Shown here piece by piece: positions 17,864 through 27,486 of a stretch of DNA of 64,000 bases (its first letter is position 1; each line of letters begins with the position of its first letter). Below the pieces are notes generated by a model. It was given only the letters and a program-made list of their open reading frames with translations, was not told the DNA's origin and did not search any database. The translations under genes were made by a program, and so were the position numbers. Origin of the DNA: Deminuibacter soli (GTDB taxonomy: Bacteria; Bacteroidota; Bacteroidia; Chitinophagales; Chitinophagaceae). The stretch is from the NCBI RefSeq assembly GCF_003412455.1, contig NZ_QTJU01000001.1, forward strand, positions 1,116,001 to 1,180,000, written 5' to 3'.

Positions 17864-20185
17864 ATGGCAACAAGTACTAAAAAAGCATCCCCCCGCGCCG
17901 CCAAGGCAACGGATGAGGTTGTAACCCCAAAAAAAAGCGCGTCTAAACGCGCTAAACCTGTAACTGCTAACGCTATCACCCAACAACACCGGCACGACAT
18001 CGAAAAAGGCATCCAGGAACACTTTGGATTTGAACAATTCAAAGGCCGCCAGCAGGAAGCCATTCACAGCCTGTTAAACGGCCACGATACTTTCGTAATT
18101 ATGCCCACCGGCGGCGGCAAAAGCCTTTGCTACCAGTTACCGGCCATGATGCTCGAAGGCTGCGCCATTGTGGTTAGCCCGCTTATTGCACTCATGAAAA
18201 ACCAGGTTGACCTGGTACGCAGCTACAGCGAAAAAGACGATGTGGCGCATTTTCTCAACTCCTCACTCAGTAAGAGCCAGCAACGCGAGGTAAAAGAAGA
18301 TTTGCTCAGCGGCAAAACCAAACTGCTCTACGTTGCACCTGAAACACTTACCAAACAGGAAAACCTCGAGTTTTTCAGTGACCTGCACATTTCCTTCTTT
18401 GCTGTTGACGAAGCACACTGTATTTCAGAATGGGGCCACGATTTCCGTCCCGAATACCGCCGCCTTCGTGAAATGATGGATGAAATAAATCCGGGCGTTC
18501 CCGTTATTGCCTTAACCGCTACCGCCACACCAAAAGTGCAGAGCGATATCGTTAAAAACCTCGGCTTACGCAATCCCAATATATTCATCTCCTCTTTTAA
18601 CCGCGGTAACCTGTATTATGAAATACTGCCCAAGGTTAAAAAAGACCAGACGGTTAAAAGCATTGTTCGCTTTATTTCGCAGAACAAGGGCAAAAGCGGT
18701 ATTATTTATACCCTTAACCGCAAAACCACCGAAGAACTGGCCGAAATACTCGTAGCCAACGGTATTAAAGCCGTGGCCTACCATGCAGGGCTCGATGCCA
18801 AATTGCGCGCCGAACGCCAGGATCAGTTCCTGAACGAAGACATGCAGGTGATTGTAGCTACCATCGCATTCGGTATGGGTATCGATAAACCCGATATCCG
18901 TTTCGTTATTCACTACAATATCCCCAAATCAATCGAGAACTATTACCAGGAAACAGGCCGCGCAGGCCGTGATGGTCTCGAAGGCAAATGTTTGCTGTAC
19001 TACAGCCATAAAGACGTAGCCAAGCTGGAACACCTGATGCGTGATAAGCCTTTGAGCGAACGCGAAGTGGGTGCACAGTTAATCAACGAAACAGTATCGT
19101 ACGCCGAAAGCAGTGTTTGCCGCCGTAAAATTCTGCTCCACTACTTTGGTGAAGAATGGGATACGGTTAACTGCGGTAACTGCGACAACTGTCTTAACCC
19201 CAAAGAAAAAATTGAAGCAAAAGACGAAGCCGTGAAAGTGCTGAAAGTAGTTCAGTCGCTTGACGAACGTTTTGCTGCCGATTATATCGTTAACATCCTG
19301 CTGGGTAAATTAACGCCCCAGATCAATATGTTCCGCCACGAAAGCTTACCGGTTTTTGGTATCGGTAAAGACAAGGACGAACATTTCTGGAACAGCCTTA
19401 TCCGCCAGCTGCTGCTCGAAAATCTGTTAAGAAAAGACATTGAAGAATACGGCCTGCTGAAGTTTACCCCACAGGGCGAGAAATTCCTGAAAAAACCTGC
19501 TTCTTTCCAGATTGTACTGAACAACCTGTTCGAAGATGCCAATGCCGAGGATGATGAAGAAGGTGACACCGGCTCTGGCGGTAATGCTGCTGCAGACGAA
19601 CGCCTGTTTACCATGCTCAAGGAAATGCGCCAAAAGGAAGCCAAGAAAAAAGGCCTGCCTCCTTTCGTGATCTTCCTCGAATCGTCGCTCCAGGATATGG
19701 CTACCCTGTTCCCTACCACTTTGCAGGAACTGGAAAAATGCCAGGGTGTAAGCAAGGGCAAGGCCCTGCGGTATGGCAAACCTTTTATTGAGGTGATCGC
19801 CAAATTTGTAGAAGAAAACAATATTGAAAAACCGGATGATTTTGTAATGAAAAGTGTTGCCAATAAAAGCAACAACAAGATTTACATTATCCAGAACGTT
19901 GACAAAAAGATACCGCTCGAAACCATCGCCCGCAACAAGGATCTCCGTTTGGATGCCTTGCTCGAAGAAATGGAAACCATTGTTGCCAGCGGTACCAGGC
20001 TTAATCTCGATTACGCCATCGATGACCTGCTCGATGAAGATGAACAGGATGAAATTATCGACTACTTCCGCAACTGTGAAACCTCTTCTTTACAGCTTGC
20101 ACAGGAAGAAATGGCCGAAAGCGATTATAACTGGGAACAGCTGAAAATTATGCGTATCAAGTTCCTTTGCGAATACGGTATTTAG
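17864..20185 (+). CDS. recQ: ATP-dependent DNA helicase RecQ
   Basis: 773 residues; a 3'-5' superfamily 2 helicase in recombination and replication-fork repair. A Lys/Ala-rich N-terminal tail (about 45 residues) precedes the helicase core, which has Walker [13 protein letters not shown] box [15 protein letters not shown], and motif [12 protein letters not shown]. The RQC zinc site shows CRRK and CGNCDNC. A probable HRDC domain follows at about 580-655, then an extra C-terminal region. It is divergent from kdsD. Confidence 0.95.
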   Translation: MATSTKKASPRAAKATDEVVTPKKSASKRAKPVTANAITQQHRHDIEKGIQEHFGFEQFKGRQQEAIHSLLNGHDTFVIMPTGGGKSLCYQLPAMMLEGCAIVVSPLIALMKNQVDLVRSYSEKDDVAHFLNSSLSKSQQREVKEDLLSGKTKLLYVAPETLTKQENLEFFSDLHISFFAVDEAHCISEWGHDFRPEYRRLREMMDEINPGVPVIALTATATPKVQSDIVKNLGLRNPNIFISSFNRGNLYYEILPKVKKDQTVKSIVRFISQNKGKSGIIYTLNRKTTEELAEILVANGIKAVAYHAGLDAKLRAERQDQFLNEDMQVIVATIAFGMGIDKPDIRFVIHYNIPKSIENYYQETGRAGRDGLEGKCLLYYSHKDVAKLEHLMRDKPLSEREVGAQLINETVSYAESSVCRRKILLHYFGEEWDTVNCGNCDNCLNPKEKIEAKDEAVKVLKVVQSLDERFAADYIVNILLGKLTPQINMFRHESLPVFGIGKDKDEHFWNSLIRQLLLENLLRKDIEEYGLLKFTPQGEKFLKKPASFQIVLNNLFEDANAEDDEEGDTGSGGNAAADERLFTMLKEMRQKEAKKKGLPPFVIFLESSLQDMATLFPTTLQELEKCQGVSKGKALRYGKPFIEVIAKFVEENNIEKPDDFVMKSVANKSNNKIYIIQNVDKKIPLETIARNKDLRLDALLEEMETIVASGTRLNLDYAIDDLLDEDEQDEIIDYFRNCETSSLQLAQEEMAESDYNWEQLKIMRIKFLCEYGI

Positions 20186-20219
20186 GTAAACTGATAGCGA
20201 TAATCCGTTTAATATAACC

Positions 20220-20248
20220 AGTGCCGGAACAGCTGTTCCGGCACTTTC
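20220..20248 (+). terminator. recQ terminator
   Basis: The perfect palindrome AGTGCCGGAACA/TGTTCCGGCACT (20220-20245, centre GC) is followed by only TTCG, so termination may be partial. Confidence 0.55.
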
Positions 20249-20321
20249 GTATATCCCCAATTCTGTTCCTCATTTTGTGGAAACTTTTATCCATAGCATC
20301 TCAATTACAAAACATACAGCT

Positions 20322-20798
20322 ATGGCAGAAATAATCTCAACCCAAAATAACAGGCATGTACACGGAAAAAAAGGTAAAAAATTATCAACCCGTGTTGACC
20401 TCACACCCATGGTAGACCTGGGTTTCCTGCTCATCACCTTCTTTATATTCACAACTACTTTAACCACGCCAAAGGCATTGGATATGGTGATGCCCGATGA
20501 CAAACCAACCCAATCTCCTACAGAAGTGGGCAACGATAAAACATTACAGCTACAGCTGAACGGGGATCATGTTGTTTATTACAACGGCAACGACAGCCTC
20601 CACACCTACAAAACCGATTATGCAATCGGTGTCAGAAACGTAATTCAGCAAAAAATGAATACCGTTCAACATCAGTTCGGCAACGCACGCGAAACAGTTA
20701 TACTAATTAAGCCAACAGATGCAGCCAGTTTGCAGCAGTTGGTGTCTGTACTGGACGAGATGCGTATCAACGGGGTACAGCATTACGTACTGCTATAG
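20322..20798 (+). CDS. ExbD/TolR family biopolymer transport protein
   Basis: 158 residues from ATG 20322. A short cytoplasmic N-terminus is followed by one membrane helix containing the family motif around VDLTPMVDLGFLLITFFIF (about 31-49). Its Asp is the proton-relay residue of ExbD. The periplasmic remainder is typical in length. ExbD works with ExbB to energise TonB-dependent outer-membrane transport. No exbB or tonB gene is adjacent, so this is a lone copy. Confidence 0.87.
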   Translation: MAEIISTQNNRHVHGKKGKKLSTRVDLTPMVDLGFLLITFFIFTTTLTTPKALDMVMPDDKPTQSPTEVGNDKTLQLQLNGDHVVYYNGNDSLHTYKTDYAIGVRNVIQQKMNTVQHQFGNARETVILIKPTDAASLQQLVSVLDEMRINGVQHYVLL

Positions 20799-20956
20799 AA
20801 AGCTTATAAACTGGTAAAAAAATACTGGATTTGGTTAAAAAACCATTTAAATGCAATTCTCTACGCAGCGTTTTGTTTTTCGTTGGCATCATATTTGGGT
20901 AGCCTACTATATAACCTTGAATAAGTCAGTTAAAAACACTATTTAATTTCGCTACT

Positions 20957-21214
20957 ATGCGCGCCACCGGAAATATACAATTTACTGTACAGGAAGGCTT
21001 AAGTCTTCTCGAAGTAGCTGCTAGCAAGTCCGGCGATCTTATCTTAAAGTTCCTGGATGTTCAGGGCAGAATCGCGAAAACCATCATCGAAAAAGTAGAG
21101 CAAGGGGCACAACAATTGCATATCAATGTGAGTGACCTCAGTGACGGGAATTATGTGATGAACGCGTTTCTGGGTGAGCACTTTATTAAAGCGGTTCGCT
21201 TTATCAAGAATTAG
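20957..21214 (+). CDS. Orphan T9SS C-terminal-domain-like protein (85 aa)
   Basis: 85 residues that resemble an isolated type A sorting domain: alternating strands with LILKFLDVQGRIAKTI, then VSDLSDGNYVMNAF, and a basic end VRFIKN. These parallel the real C-terminal domain of the 539-aa protein at 28712-30331 (IGIYDYLGRKL, YASGIYLVLI, LKVIKEN). There is no signal peptide and no cargo domain. The ATG at 20957 is preceded by TAATTTCG, a weak -7 match. It could be a cytoplasmic relic or a real small beta-sandwich protein. Confidence 0.55.
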   Translation: MRATGNIQFTVQEGLSLLEVAASKSGDLILKFLDVQGRIAKTIIEKVEQGAQQLHINVSDLSDGNYVMNAFLGEHFIKAVRFIKN

Positions 21215-21391
21215 TCTTTCAATTGGGGGTATGTATACTATCGTCCTGCCTATTTGGGTGGGACTTTTTTTTGCCCGTAACTCTGGAAAAGCTCACCATT
21301 CACCTAAAAGTTATTCAGATACACACCGGCTAAAAGATAGTTTTGTACTTTGCCCCGGGCACCAATTATTTTATTTTAAAATTTGTTTGCC

Positions 21392-22336
21392 ATGGCTATA
21401 CCAGTTGTAGACCTTTCCCGCTTTACCAATGGAACAGAGGCAGAGAAAAAAGCTTTCGTTCAGGAACTCGGGAAAGCTTATGAAGAAGTAGGATTTGTTG
21501 CTGTAAAAAATCACGGCATCCCCGATGAACTGATTGCTGCGTTATACGAATACGTGCAGCAGTTCTTCTCCCTGCCGCTTGAGAAAAAACTGCATTACGA
21601 AATTGAGGGACTGGCAGGCCAGCGTGGGTATACCAGCTTTGGCCGCGAACACGCCAAAGGCAGTGAAGCACCTGATTTAAAAGAATTTTTCCAGTACGGT
21701 CAAACCGTTGAAGACGATGACCCCATTGAATCGGAATATCCCGACAATGTGCATGTACCCGAAATTCCACCATTCGATAAAACACTGTTCTCGGCTTACC
21801 GCCATTTTGAAAAAAGCGGCTATGCCTTGTTACAGGCCATTTCCCTTTACCTTGGGCTGGATGAGGATTATTTTAAACCGCACCTGCACAATGGCAACTC
21901 CATTTTACGCGCCATTCACTACCCGCCCATTACACACGAACCAAAATCAGCCATCCGCGCTGAACAGCATGAAGACATTAACCTCATCACTTTACTGGTA
22001 GGTGCTTCTGCAGATGGTTTACAGATTTTAACCAAACAGGGCGATTGGGTAAACGTGACTTCTTTACCTGAACAAATTGTAGTAAACGTAGGCGATATGC
22101 TGCAAAGGCTTACCAATAACAAGCTGCGCAGCACCACCCACCGCGTGGTAAATCCTGCCCGGGAACTATGGCATACCAGCCGTTTCTCCATGCCTTTTTT
22201 TATGCACCCGCGCAGTGAAATGAGCCTGGCCTGTTTGCCATCGTGTATTGATGCGGCGCATCCCAAAGCTTACCCCGATGCTACTGCAGGTGAATACCTT
22301 GATGAAAGGCTCAGGGAAATAGGACTGAAGAAATAG
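21392..22336 (+). CDS. 2-oxoglutarate/Fe(II) oxygenase, isopenicillin-N-synthase-like
   Basis: 314 residues from ATG 21392. The N-terminal DIOX_N region starts PVVDLSRF and contains GFVAVKNHGI. The catalytic double-stranded beta-helix shows the iron ligands His and Asp in EQHEDINLITLL and the distal His in RSTTHRVVNP, with RFSMPFF carrying the 2-oxoglutarate-binding Arg. Relatives oxidise diverse small molecules; the substrate is not predictable. It appears to be transcribed alone or with the chromate-family gene 33 bp downstream. Confidence 0.87.
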   Translation: MAIPVVDLSRFTNGTEAEKKAFVQELGKAYEEVGFVAVKNHGIPDELIAALYEYVQQFFSLPLEKKLHYEIEGLAGQRGYTSFGREHAKGSEAPDLKEFFQYGQTVEDDDPIESEYPDNVHVPEIPPFDKTLFSAYRHFEKSGYALLQAISLYLGLDEDYFKPHLHNGNSILRAIHYPPITHEPKSAIRAEQHEDINLITLLVGASADGLQILTKQGDWVNVTSLPEQIVVNVGDMLQRLTNNKLRSTTHRVVNPARELWHTSRFSMPFFMHPRSEMSLACLPSCIDAAHPKAYPDATAGEYLDERLREIGLKK

Positions 22337-22369
22337 ATTATGCAGTAATATCATCCCCCCTGAACAAAC

Positions 22370-23632
22370 TTGTTTGTAACACGACATATACCTTTCCTCA
22401 GAGCTGTTTTTTTACACAGCATCACAGCATTCGGTGGCCCGCAGGGTCACCTGGGAATGATGCTGAAGACTTTTGTTCAGCAACGCAATGATATTACAGA
22501 AGAAGAACTAATGGAGTACAACGGCTTTTGCCAGATGCTGCCAGGCGCTTCTTCTACACAAACGCTTACTTTAATCGGGTATAAACGTGGTGGCATACCA
22601 TTGGCCATACTCACACTCATTATCTGGATATTGCCGGCCTGTACCATCATGGGTGCCTTGTCTTTCCTGCTGGATTACATGGCAGACAAGTCGTTGAATG
22701 TACAAACCCTGCGCTTTATACAACCCATGGCGGTTGGCTTTATTGCCTATTCGGCCTACCGGTTGTTTGGCAAGTCGGTACACAACCCCATTACCCGCAT
22801 TATCATGGCATCTTCGGTGCTGCTCACCTATTTCCTGTTTAAAACCCCCTGGATATTCCCCGGTGTAATCATAGCAGCAGGTATCGCCACCAATTTTAGT
22901 GATAAACGTATTCCGCAAAAGGGTATCCCGCCTAAAAAGATCAAATGGGGAAATATTCTCATCTTTTTCGCCCTGTTTATGCTGGCCGGCTTTCTCAGTG
23001 AAACTGCCCGTAAACAGGAATGGAAAAGTCGCGGTGTATACAACCTTTTCGAAAACTTTTACCGTTTTGGCAGCCTGGTATTTGGCGGTGGTGATGTATT
23101 GATGCCCATGATGTACGAACAGTACGTGGTACGCCCTGAAACCAAACAGGTAGAAATAAATAACCCCGGCGTACTGCAGATGTCGCACAGCGATTTTCTC
23201 ACCGGCTCAGGCATTGTACGTGCTATACCCGGGCCTGTTTTTTCCATTGGTGCATTTACAGGAGGCATGTTATTCAGGGAAAAAGGCCCGGCCATGCAGG
23301 TCCTCGGCTGTGTTATAGGCGCCATTGCCCTGTTTTTGCCGAGCGCCTTACTGGTATTATTCTTTTTCCCGGTGTGGAATAACCTGAAGAAGTATGCAGT
23401 GATTTACCGTTCGCTGGAAGGCATTAATGCCGCTGTGGTAGGTATTATGTGCGGTGCTACCCTGTACTTAACCAAAAACATATCGATGGATATCATGAAT
23501 GGCTTTGTGGAGCATTCATTGAACATTGCAGTAATTGTAACTACCTTTCTACTACTGGGTTTTACCAAAATACGTCCGCCCTTTATTGTAATAGGATGTT
23601 TATTGCTGGGATGGCTGGTTACTTTCTCCTGA
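22370..23632 (+). CDS. chrA: Chromate (CHR) family transporter
   Basis: 420 residues, mostly hydrophobic, with two CHR domains in tandem (long-chain type). The N-terminal motif [11 protein letters not shown] and the second-half [15 protein letters not shown] are the family signatures. Family members export chromate, but many have other anion substrates. The start must be the TTG at 22370, because a stop lies nine bases upstream and the first ATG is inside the first conserved motif. It ends three bases from the convergent nadD. Confidence 0.85.
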   Translation: MFVTRHIPFLRAVFLHSITAFGGPQGHLGMMLKTFVQQRNDITEEELMEYNGFCQMLPGASSTQTLTLIGYKRGGIPLAILTLIIWILPACTIMGALSFLLDYMADKSLNVQTLRFIQPMAVGFIAYSAYRLFGKSVHNPITRIIMASSVLLTYFLFKTPWIFPGVIIAAGIATNFSDKRIPQKGIPPKKIKWGNILIFFALFMLAGFLSETARKQEWKSRGVYNLFENFYRFGSLVFGGGDVLMPMMYEQYVVRPETKQVEINNPGVLQMSHSDFLTGSGIVRAIPGPVFSIGAFTGGMLFREKGPAMQVLGCVIGAIALFLPSALLVLFFFPVWNNLKKYAVIYRSLEGINAAVVGIMCGATLYLTKNISMDIMNGFVEHSLNIAVIVTTFLLLGFTKIRPPFIVIGCLLLGWLVTFS

Positions 23633-23635
23633 CCA

Positions 23636-24217
23636 CTATCCTTGTTTTTTGCTGTAGTATCCGTTGGCTGCAATCTCTTCCTGCACTTTATCCGGAACAA
23701 TATATCTCACCGAACGTCCGTCCCGTATCATTTGCCTCACCTGCGTAGCTGATATTTCCAGCAAAGGTGCATCTACAATGGTATGTTTTGTTCCGAAAGT
23801 ATCTGTAACCGGATAACCGGGACGGTTGTAAATGATAAAAGAGTAATCCCTTTTTAGCAAATCAAAGTTCTTCCATTTGGGCAGGTTCTGAAAACTATCT
23901 GAGCCCATAATGATCACAAACTCGTGGCCGGGATATTTTTCATGCAGGTAAGTAAGGGTATCAATGGTGTAGGATGGCTTGGGGAGTTTAAATTCTACAT
24001 CAGTAACCTTCAGGTTGGGTGCACCATCAATAGCCAGCCTGGTCAGGTGTAAACGGTGGTACTCATTCAGCAAACCTGCAGAAGGCTTCAGCGGATTTTG
24101 CGGCGATACCACCAGCCATACCTGCTGCACAATATCCAAACCTGCCACATAATTGGCAATAATGAGGTGACCAACATGGATGGGATTAAAGGAACCGAAG
24201 TAAAGACCTACTTTCAT
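23636..24217 (-). CDS. nadD: Nicotinate-nucleotide adenylyltransferase
   Basis: 193 residues. It forms deamido-NAD from nicotinate mononucleotide and ATP in NAD synthesis. The nucleotidyltransferase HxGH motif is seen in GSFNPIHVGHLIIAN at residues 8-22, and the C-terminal ISATQVRQMIRDGRSVRYIVP matches the ISSTxIR motif of the family. It lies 24 bp downstream of the FeoA-domain gene on the minus strand. Confidence 0.93.
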   Translation of the reverse strand: MKVGLYFGSFNPIHVGHLIIANYVAGLDIVQQVWLVVSPQNPLKPSAGLLNEYHRLHLTRLAIDGAPNLKVTDVEFKLPKPSYTIDTLTYLHEKYPGHEFVIIMGSDSFQNLPKWKNFDLLKRDYSFIIYNRPGYPVTDTFGTKHTIVDAPLLEISATQVRQMIRDGRSVRYIVPDKVQEEIAANGYYSKKQG

Positions 24218-24241
24218 GTGGGGTTGTACGGCGAAGTTTGG

Positions 24242-24469
24242 TTAAACAATCTCTTCTACAAAAATATGATCTGCTTCATTTAACCGCAGGCTCAGGTTAT
24301 ACCCTGCAACCGAGATAGAAATGGGATCACCCAGCGGTGCCACCTGTTCTACCCTGATGAGTTCACCCGGTATACAACCCATTTCCATCAGCTTGATAAA
24401 TATATCGTCATTTTCAAAAGAATGAATCACCACCTTTTTACCTATGCCTATTTCGGATAAACGCTTCAT
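24242..24469 (-). CDS. FeoA domain protein
   Basis: 75 residues from ATG 24469, forming a single SH3-like FeoA domain: RLSEIGIGKKVVI, then LMEMGCIPGELIRVEQVAP, and ISVAGYNLSLRL. FeoA proteins assist the FeoB ferrous-iron transporter. No feoB is adjacent, so this copy may work at a distance or have another role. It probably shares a transcript with nadD. Confidence 0.87.
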   Translation of the reverse strand: MKRLSEIGIGKKVVIHSFENDDIFIKLMEMGCIPGELIRVEQVAPLGDPISISVAGYNLSLRLNEADHIFVEEIV

Positions 24470-24550
24470 GTTCACTAAATATATTTACAAAAGTAAGCTC
24501 GCAGATCGTGTATTTGTTACGAATTTTGGAGAGACAAAAATACATTAACA

Positions 24551-24988
24551 TTGACTAAGGTATATTTCCATTCTGCCGACCGGCAACTGACCATCCCTAA
24601 CAAAACAGCACTCAAGCAATTTGTAGAAACCATCTTTAAGAAGGAGAAACACCCATTGCAGGAGATCCGTTATATCTTTTGTTCAGACGACTATTTACTG
24701 CAGATTAACCGGGATCACCTGCAGCACGATTATTACACAGACATTATCACCTTTGACCTGAGTGAGGGTAATGGAACCATTGGGGAAGTATATATTAGCC
24801 TAGACCGGGTAAAAGACAACGCCAAAACCCATGAGACCACCTACCCTACAGAAGCCCGGCGCGTTATTTTTCACGGAGCGCTGCATTTGTGCGGATACAA
24901 GGATAAGAGTAAGGCCGACGCTGTAAACATGCGCAAAATGGAAGATCTCTATTTAAAAAAATACCTGGTATTCCTTGACAAACAATAA
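24551..24988 (+). CDS. ybeY: Endoribonuclease YbeY
   Basis: 145 residues; an rRNA-maturation and quality-control metalloprotein. The metal motif reads HGALHLCGYKD: the first two zinc His are present, but the third position is Asp instead of His, which I recall as a common variant in Bacteroidota. Only a TTG (24551) is available as start in frame before the conserved KVYFHS. It is divergent from the FeoA gene. A parS site lies nine bases after the stop. Confidence 0.9.
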   Translation: MTKVYFHSADRQLTIPNKTALKQFVETIFKKEKHPLQEIRYIFCSDDYLLQINRDHLQHDYYTDIITFDLSEGNGTIGEVYISLDRVKDNAKTHETTYPTEARRVIFHGALHLCGYKDKSKADAVNMRKMEDLYLKKYLVFLDKQ

Positions 24989-24996
24989 TGTGAAAC

Positions 24997-25010
24997 GTTC
25001 CACGTGGAAC
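24997..25010. promoter_or_regulatory. parS site 1 (ParB binding)
   Basis: A perfect 14-bp palindrome GTTCCACGTGGAAC. It equals the central part of chromosomal parS in the form known from Pseudomonas (TGTTCCACGTGGAACA) and is a close relative of the Bacillus consensus. Confidence 0.8.
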
Positions 25011-25065
25011 AAAAGCTAGGTATATACAATTCAATGTTGTTTAGTTAAGTGTATTTGATATTTTA

Positions 25066-25222
25066 ACCGCAAAGAACACAAAGGAAAACCCCGCCAAGTT
25101 CACAAAGGAACCCATTATGTTTATTTTCATTATGTCTTGATTGGTAATACCGGCACCTAATATCGTTTAAATAATACCTTTTTGTGATCTCTGTGGGTTT
25201 TCCCTTTGTGTTTCTCTGTGGT
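25066..25222. repeat. Long imperfect inverted repeat (about 45-bp arms)
   Basis: The left arm 25066-25110 (ACCGCAAAGAACACAAAGG...) matches the reverse complement of the right arm 25178-25222 (ACCACAGAGAAACACAAAGG...) over about 45 bases with scattered mismatches, around a 67-bp spacer. The arms consist of CACAAAG-like blocks. No open frame lies inside. It resembles a small non-coding intergenic repeat or a transposon derivative; copy number cannot be judged from one window. Confidence 0.6.
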
Positions 25223-25302
25223 AGAAAATCAATCATCTTCGGTTATTCTGCCATCCAACTTCAAACCTTAAACTTTAAACTTTTAACATTAAACACCCCA
25301 AC

Positions 25303-25316
25303 GTTCCACGTGGAAC
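25303..25316. promoter_or_regulatory. parS site 2 (ParB binding)
   Basis: A second perfect copy of GTTCCACGTGGAAC, 292 bp to the right of site 1. Confidence 0.8.
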
Positions 25317-25360
25317 ATAGTAATCAATTTGTAAAATAACTAGTCTGCCTGCCATCTCAC

Positions 25361-25374
25361 GTTCCACGTGGAAC
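25361..25374. promoter_or_regulatory. parS site 3 (ParB binding)
   Basis: A third perfect copy of GTTCCACGTGGAAC, extended to an 18-bp palindrome ACGTTCCACGTGGAACGT (25359-25376). It lies 20 bases before the mnmG -7 element, so it covers or adjoins the -33 region. Confidence 0.8.
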
Positions 25375-25394
25375 GTAGGCTATTGTAGGAACTG

Positions 25395-25402
25395 TATCTT
25401 TG
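25395..25402 (+). promoter_or_regulatory. mnmG promoter -7 element
   Basis: TATCTTTG fits TAnnTTTG, 17 bases before the mnmG ATG. No TTG was found at the usual -33 spacing; parS site 3 occupies that area. Confidence 0.55.
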
Positions 25403-25419
25403 CAAAAATTATTAGAGGA

Positions 25420-27288
25420 ATGTTTCCAGAATACGATGTAATAGTAGTAGGTGCAGGTCATGCCGGGTCTGAGGCTGCCGCTGCTGCTGCTAACCTGGGT
25501 AGTAAGGTATTACTGATTACGATGAATATGCAAACCATTGGACAAATGAGTTGTAACCCCGCCATGGGTGGTATTGCAAAAGGACAAATTGTACGGGAGA
25601 TAGACGCCTTAGGTGGTTACAGTGGCATTGTCACAGATGAAAGCATGATCCAATTCAGGATGCTGAATAAGAGTAAAGGTCCTGCCATGTGGAGCCCCAG
25701 GGCTCAAAACGACCGTATGCTCTTCGCTTCCAAATGGAGGGAGATGCTGGAAAATACCCCCAATGTAGATTTCTACCAGGATATGGTGAAGTCAATCATT
25801 ATTAAAAACAACCGGGCCTGCGGTGTGGTTACAGGTCTGGGTAACGAAATAAAGGCAAAAAGTGTCGTTGTAACCAGTGGTACCTTTCTCAATGGTATCA
25901 TCCATATAGGTGAAAAGAAATTGGGTGGTGGCCGTGCCGGTGAAAATGCCGCAACCGGTATTACGGAGCAGCTGGTGACTTTTGGTTTCGAAGCCGATCG
26001 CCTCAAAACCGGCACCCCACCAAGGGTAGATGGCCGCAGTCTAGACTACACGAAAATGGAAGAGCAGCGAGGTGATGAAGAAATTACCGGGTTCTCTTAC
26101 CTGGATGTAAAGAAGATTACACCGGCAGAACAGCGCAGTTGTTACATTACCTATACCAGCGAGCAGGTACATGATATGCTGAAAACAGGGTTCGATCGCA
26201 GTCCCATGTACACCGGACGTATTGAAGGGGTGGGTCCAAGGTATTGCCCCAGCATTGAAGACAAGATTAATCGCTTCGCCGACAGGGACAGGCATCAGCT
26301 GTTTGTAGAGCCGGAAGGTTTTAATACCGTAGAGATTTACGTAAATGGCTTTTCAACTTCCCTGCCCGATGAGGTGCAGTATAAAGCATTGAGCATGGTG
26401 CCCGGCTTTGAGAATGTACGTTTCTTTCGCCCGGGTTATGCCATTGAATATGACTACTTCCCCCCTACACAGTTAACCTATTCACTGGAAACCAAAATCA
26501 TCAGCCATCTTTTCTTTGCAGGCCAGATCAACGGAACCACCGGTTACGAAGAAGCTGCCTGCCAGGGATTAATTGCAGGGATTAATGCGCACCAGAAGGC
26601 AAAGGAACTGGAACCCTTCATCCTGAAAAGAAGTGATGCTTACGTTGGTGTGCTCATCGATGATTTGATCAGCAAGGGAACCGAAGAACCTTACCGTATG
26701 TTTACCAGCCGCGCCGAATACCGCACGTTGTTAAGGCAGGATAATGCCGACCTCCGTTTAACGCCGATGAGCTACCGCTTAGGTTTGGCCAAACAGGAAA
26801 GAATGGAGAATGTATTGGCTAAGGAAGATGCTGTAAAAAGAATCAGGAAAACCCTGAATGAATTTGCCATTGATCCGTCAGAGGCTAACCAGTACCTTGA
26901 ATCAATTGGCTCTGCAGTGCTCACCGAAAAACAACGTGCCAATAAACTGCTGTTGCGCCCGAATATCGACCTGGCTGCTATGATCAACGCCATGCCTTCC
27001 CTGGCTGCAGCACTGGCAAATGAAACAGCTGATTCACTGGAGCAAACAGAGATACAGGTAAAATATGAACGATATATTGAGAAGGAGCAGGAACTGGTAA
27101 CCAAGTTGTCACAAATGGAAGAAGCCATTATCCCTGACAGTTTTGATTACAGCAAGGTAGGTTCACTGAGTAATGAAGCCTTACAAAAGTTCAATAAAAT
27201 AAAGCCGCGCACATTGGGGCAAGCCAGCAGGATAAGTGGTGTAAACCCAAGTGATGTACAGATACTGATGGTATATATGGGCAGGTAA
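25420..27288 (+). CDS. mnmG: tRNA uridine-5-carboxymethylaminomethyl modification enzyme MnmG
   Basis: 622 residues; the FAD-dependent partner of MnmE that modifies U34 of several tRNAs in the cytoplasm. The FAD-binding VVGAGHAGSEAA is at about residues 8-19, followed by CNPAMGGIAKG, LKTGTPPR, and the late GQINGTTGYEEAACQGL. The C-terminal helical domain ends with QASRISGVNPSDVQILMVY. Full family length. Three parS sites lie upstream and a strong terminator downstream, so it is a single-gene unit. Confidence 0.96.
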   Translation: MFPEYDVIVVGAGHAGSEAAAAAANLGSKVLLITMNMQTIGQMSCNPAMGGIAKGQIVREIDALGGYSGIVTDESMIQFRMLNKSKGPAMWSPRAQNDRMLFASKWREMLENTPNVDFYQDMVKSIIIKNNRACGVVTGLGNEIKAKSVVVTSGTFLNGIIHIGEKKLGGGRAGENAATGITEQLVTFGFEADRLKTGTPPRVDGRSLDYTKMEEQRGDEEITGFSYLDVKKITPAEQRSCYITYTSEQVHDMLKTGFDRSPMYTGRIEGVGPRYCPSIEDKINRFADRDRHQLFVEPEGFNTVEIYVNGFSTSLPDEVQYKALSMVPGFENVRFFRPGYAIEYDYFPPTQLTYSLETKIISHLFFAGQINGTTGYEEAACQGLIAGINAHQKAKELEPFILKRSDAYVGVLIDDLISKGTEEPYRMFTSRAEYRTLLRQDNADLRLTPMSYRLGLAKQERMENVLAKEDAVKRIRKTLNEFAIDPSEANQYLESIGSAVLTEKQRANKLLLRPNIDLAAMINAMPSLAAALANETADSLEQTEIQVKYERYIEKEQELVTKLSQMEEAIIPDSFDYSKVGSLSNEALQKFNKIKPRTLGQASRISGVNPSDVQILMVYMGR

Positions 27289-27310
27289 GAACTCCTTACA
27301 TGATATATTC

Positions 27311-27354
27311 AGCAGGCCGGGTAAGCTTAATCGCTTCACCCGGCCTGCTTTTTT
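27311..27354 (+). terminator. mnmG terminator
   Basis: AGCAGGCCGGGT (27311-27322) pairs with ACCCGGCCTGCT (27338-27349), followed by six T. Confidence 0.88.
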
Positions 27355-27486
27355 AGCTACACTACTTGACCCTGCAATGCGTAGCCCTTCTCCTTTTGAA
27401 TAAAATGAACGCTCTCTTTATCTCCTATTCAATTTAACTTTTACTTATAGAATCCCTGTTTACGTAACCAAGCTAAAACTTCTCTT

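Noticed and set aside
24989-25419. mnmG upstream region as oriC
   Set aside because: It has parS sites and AT-rich repeats but no DnaA box; the nadA-foldase gap fits better.
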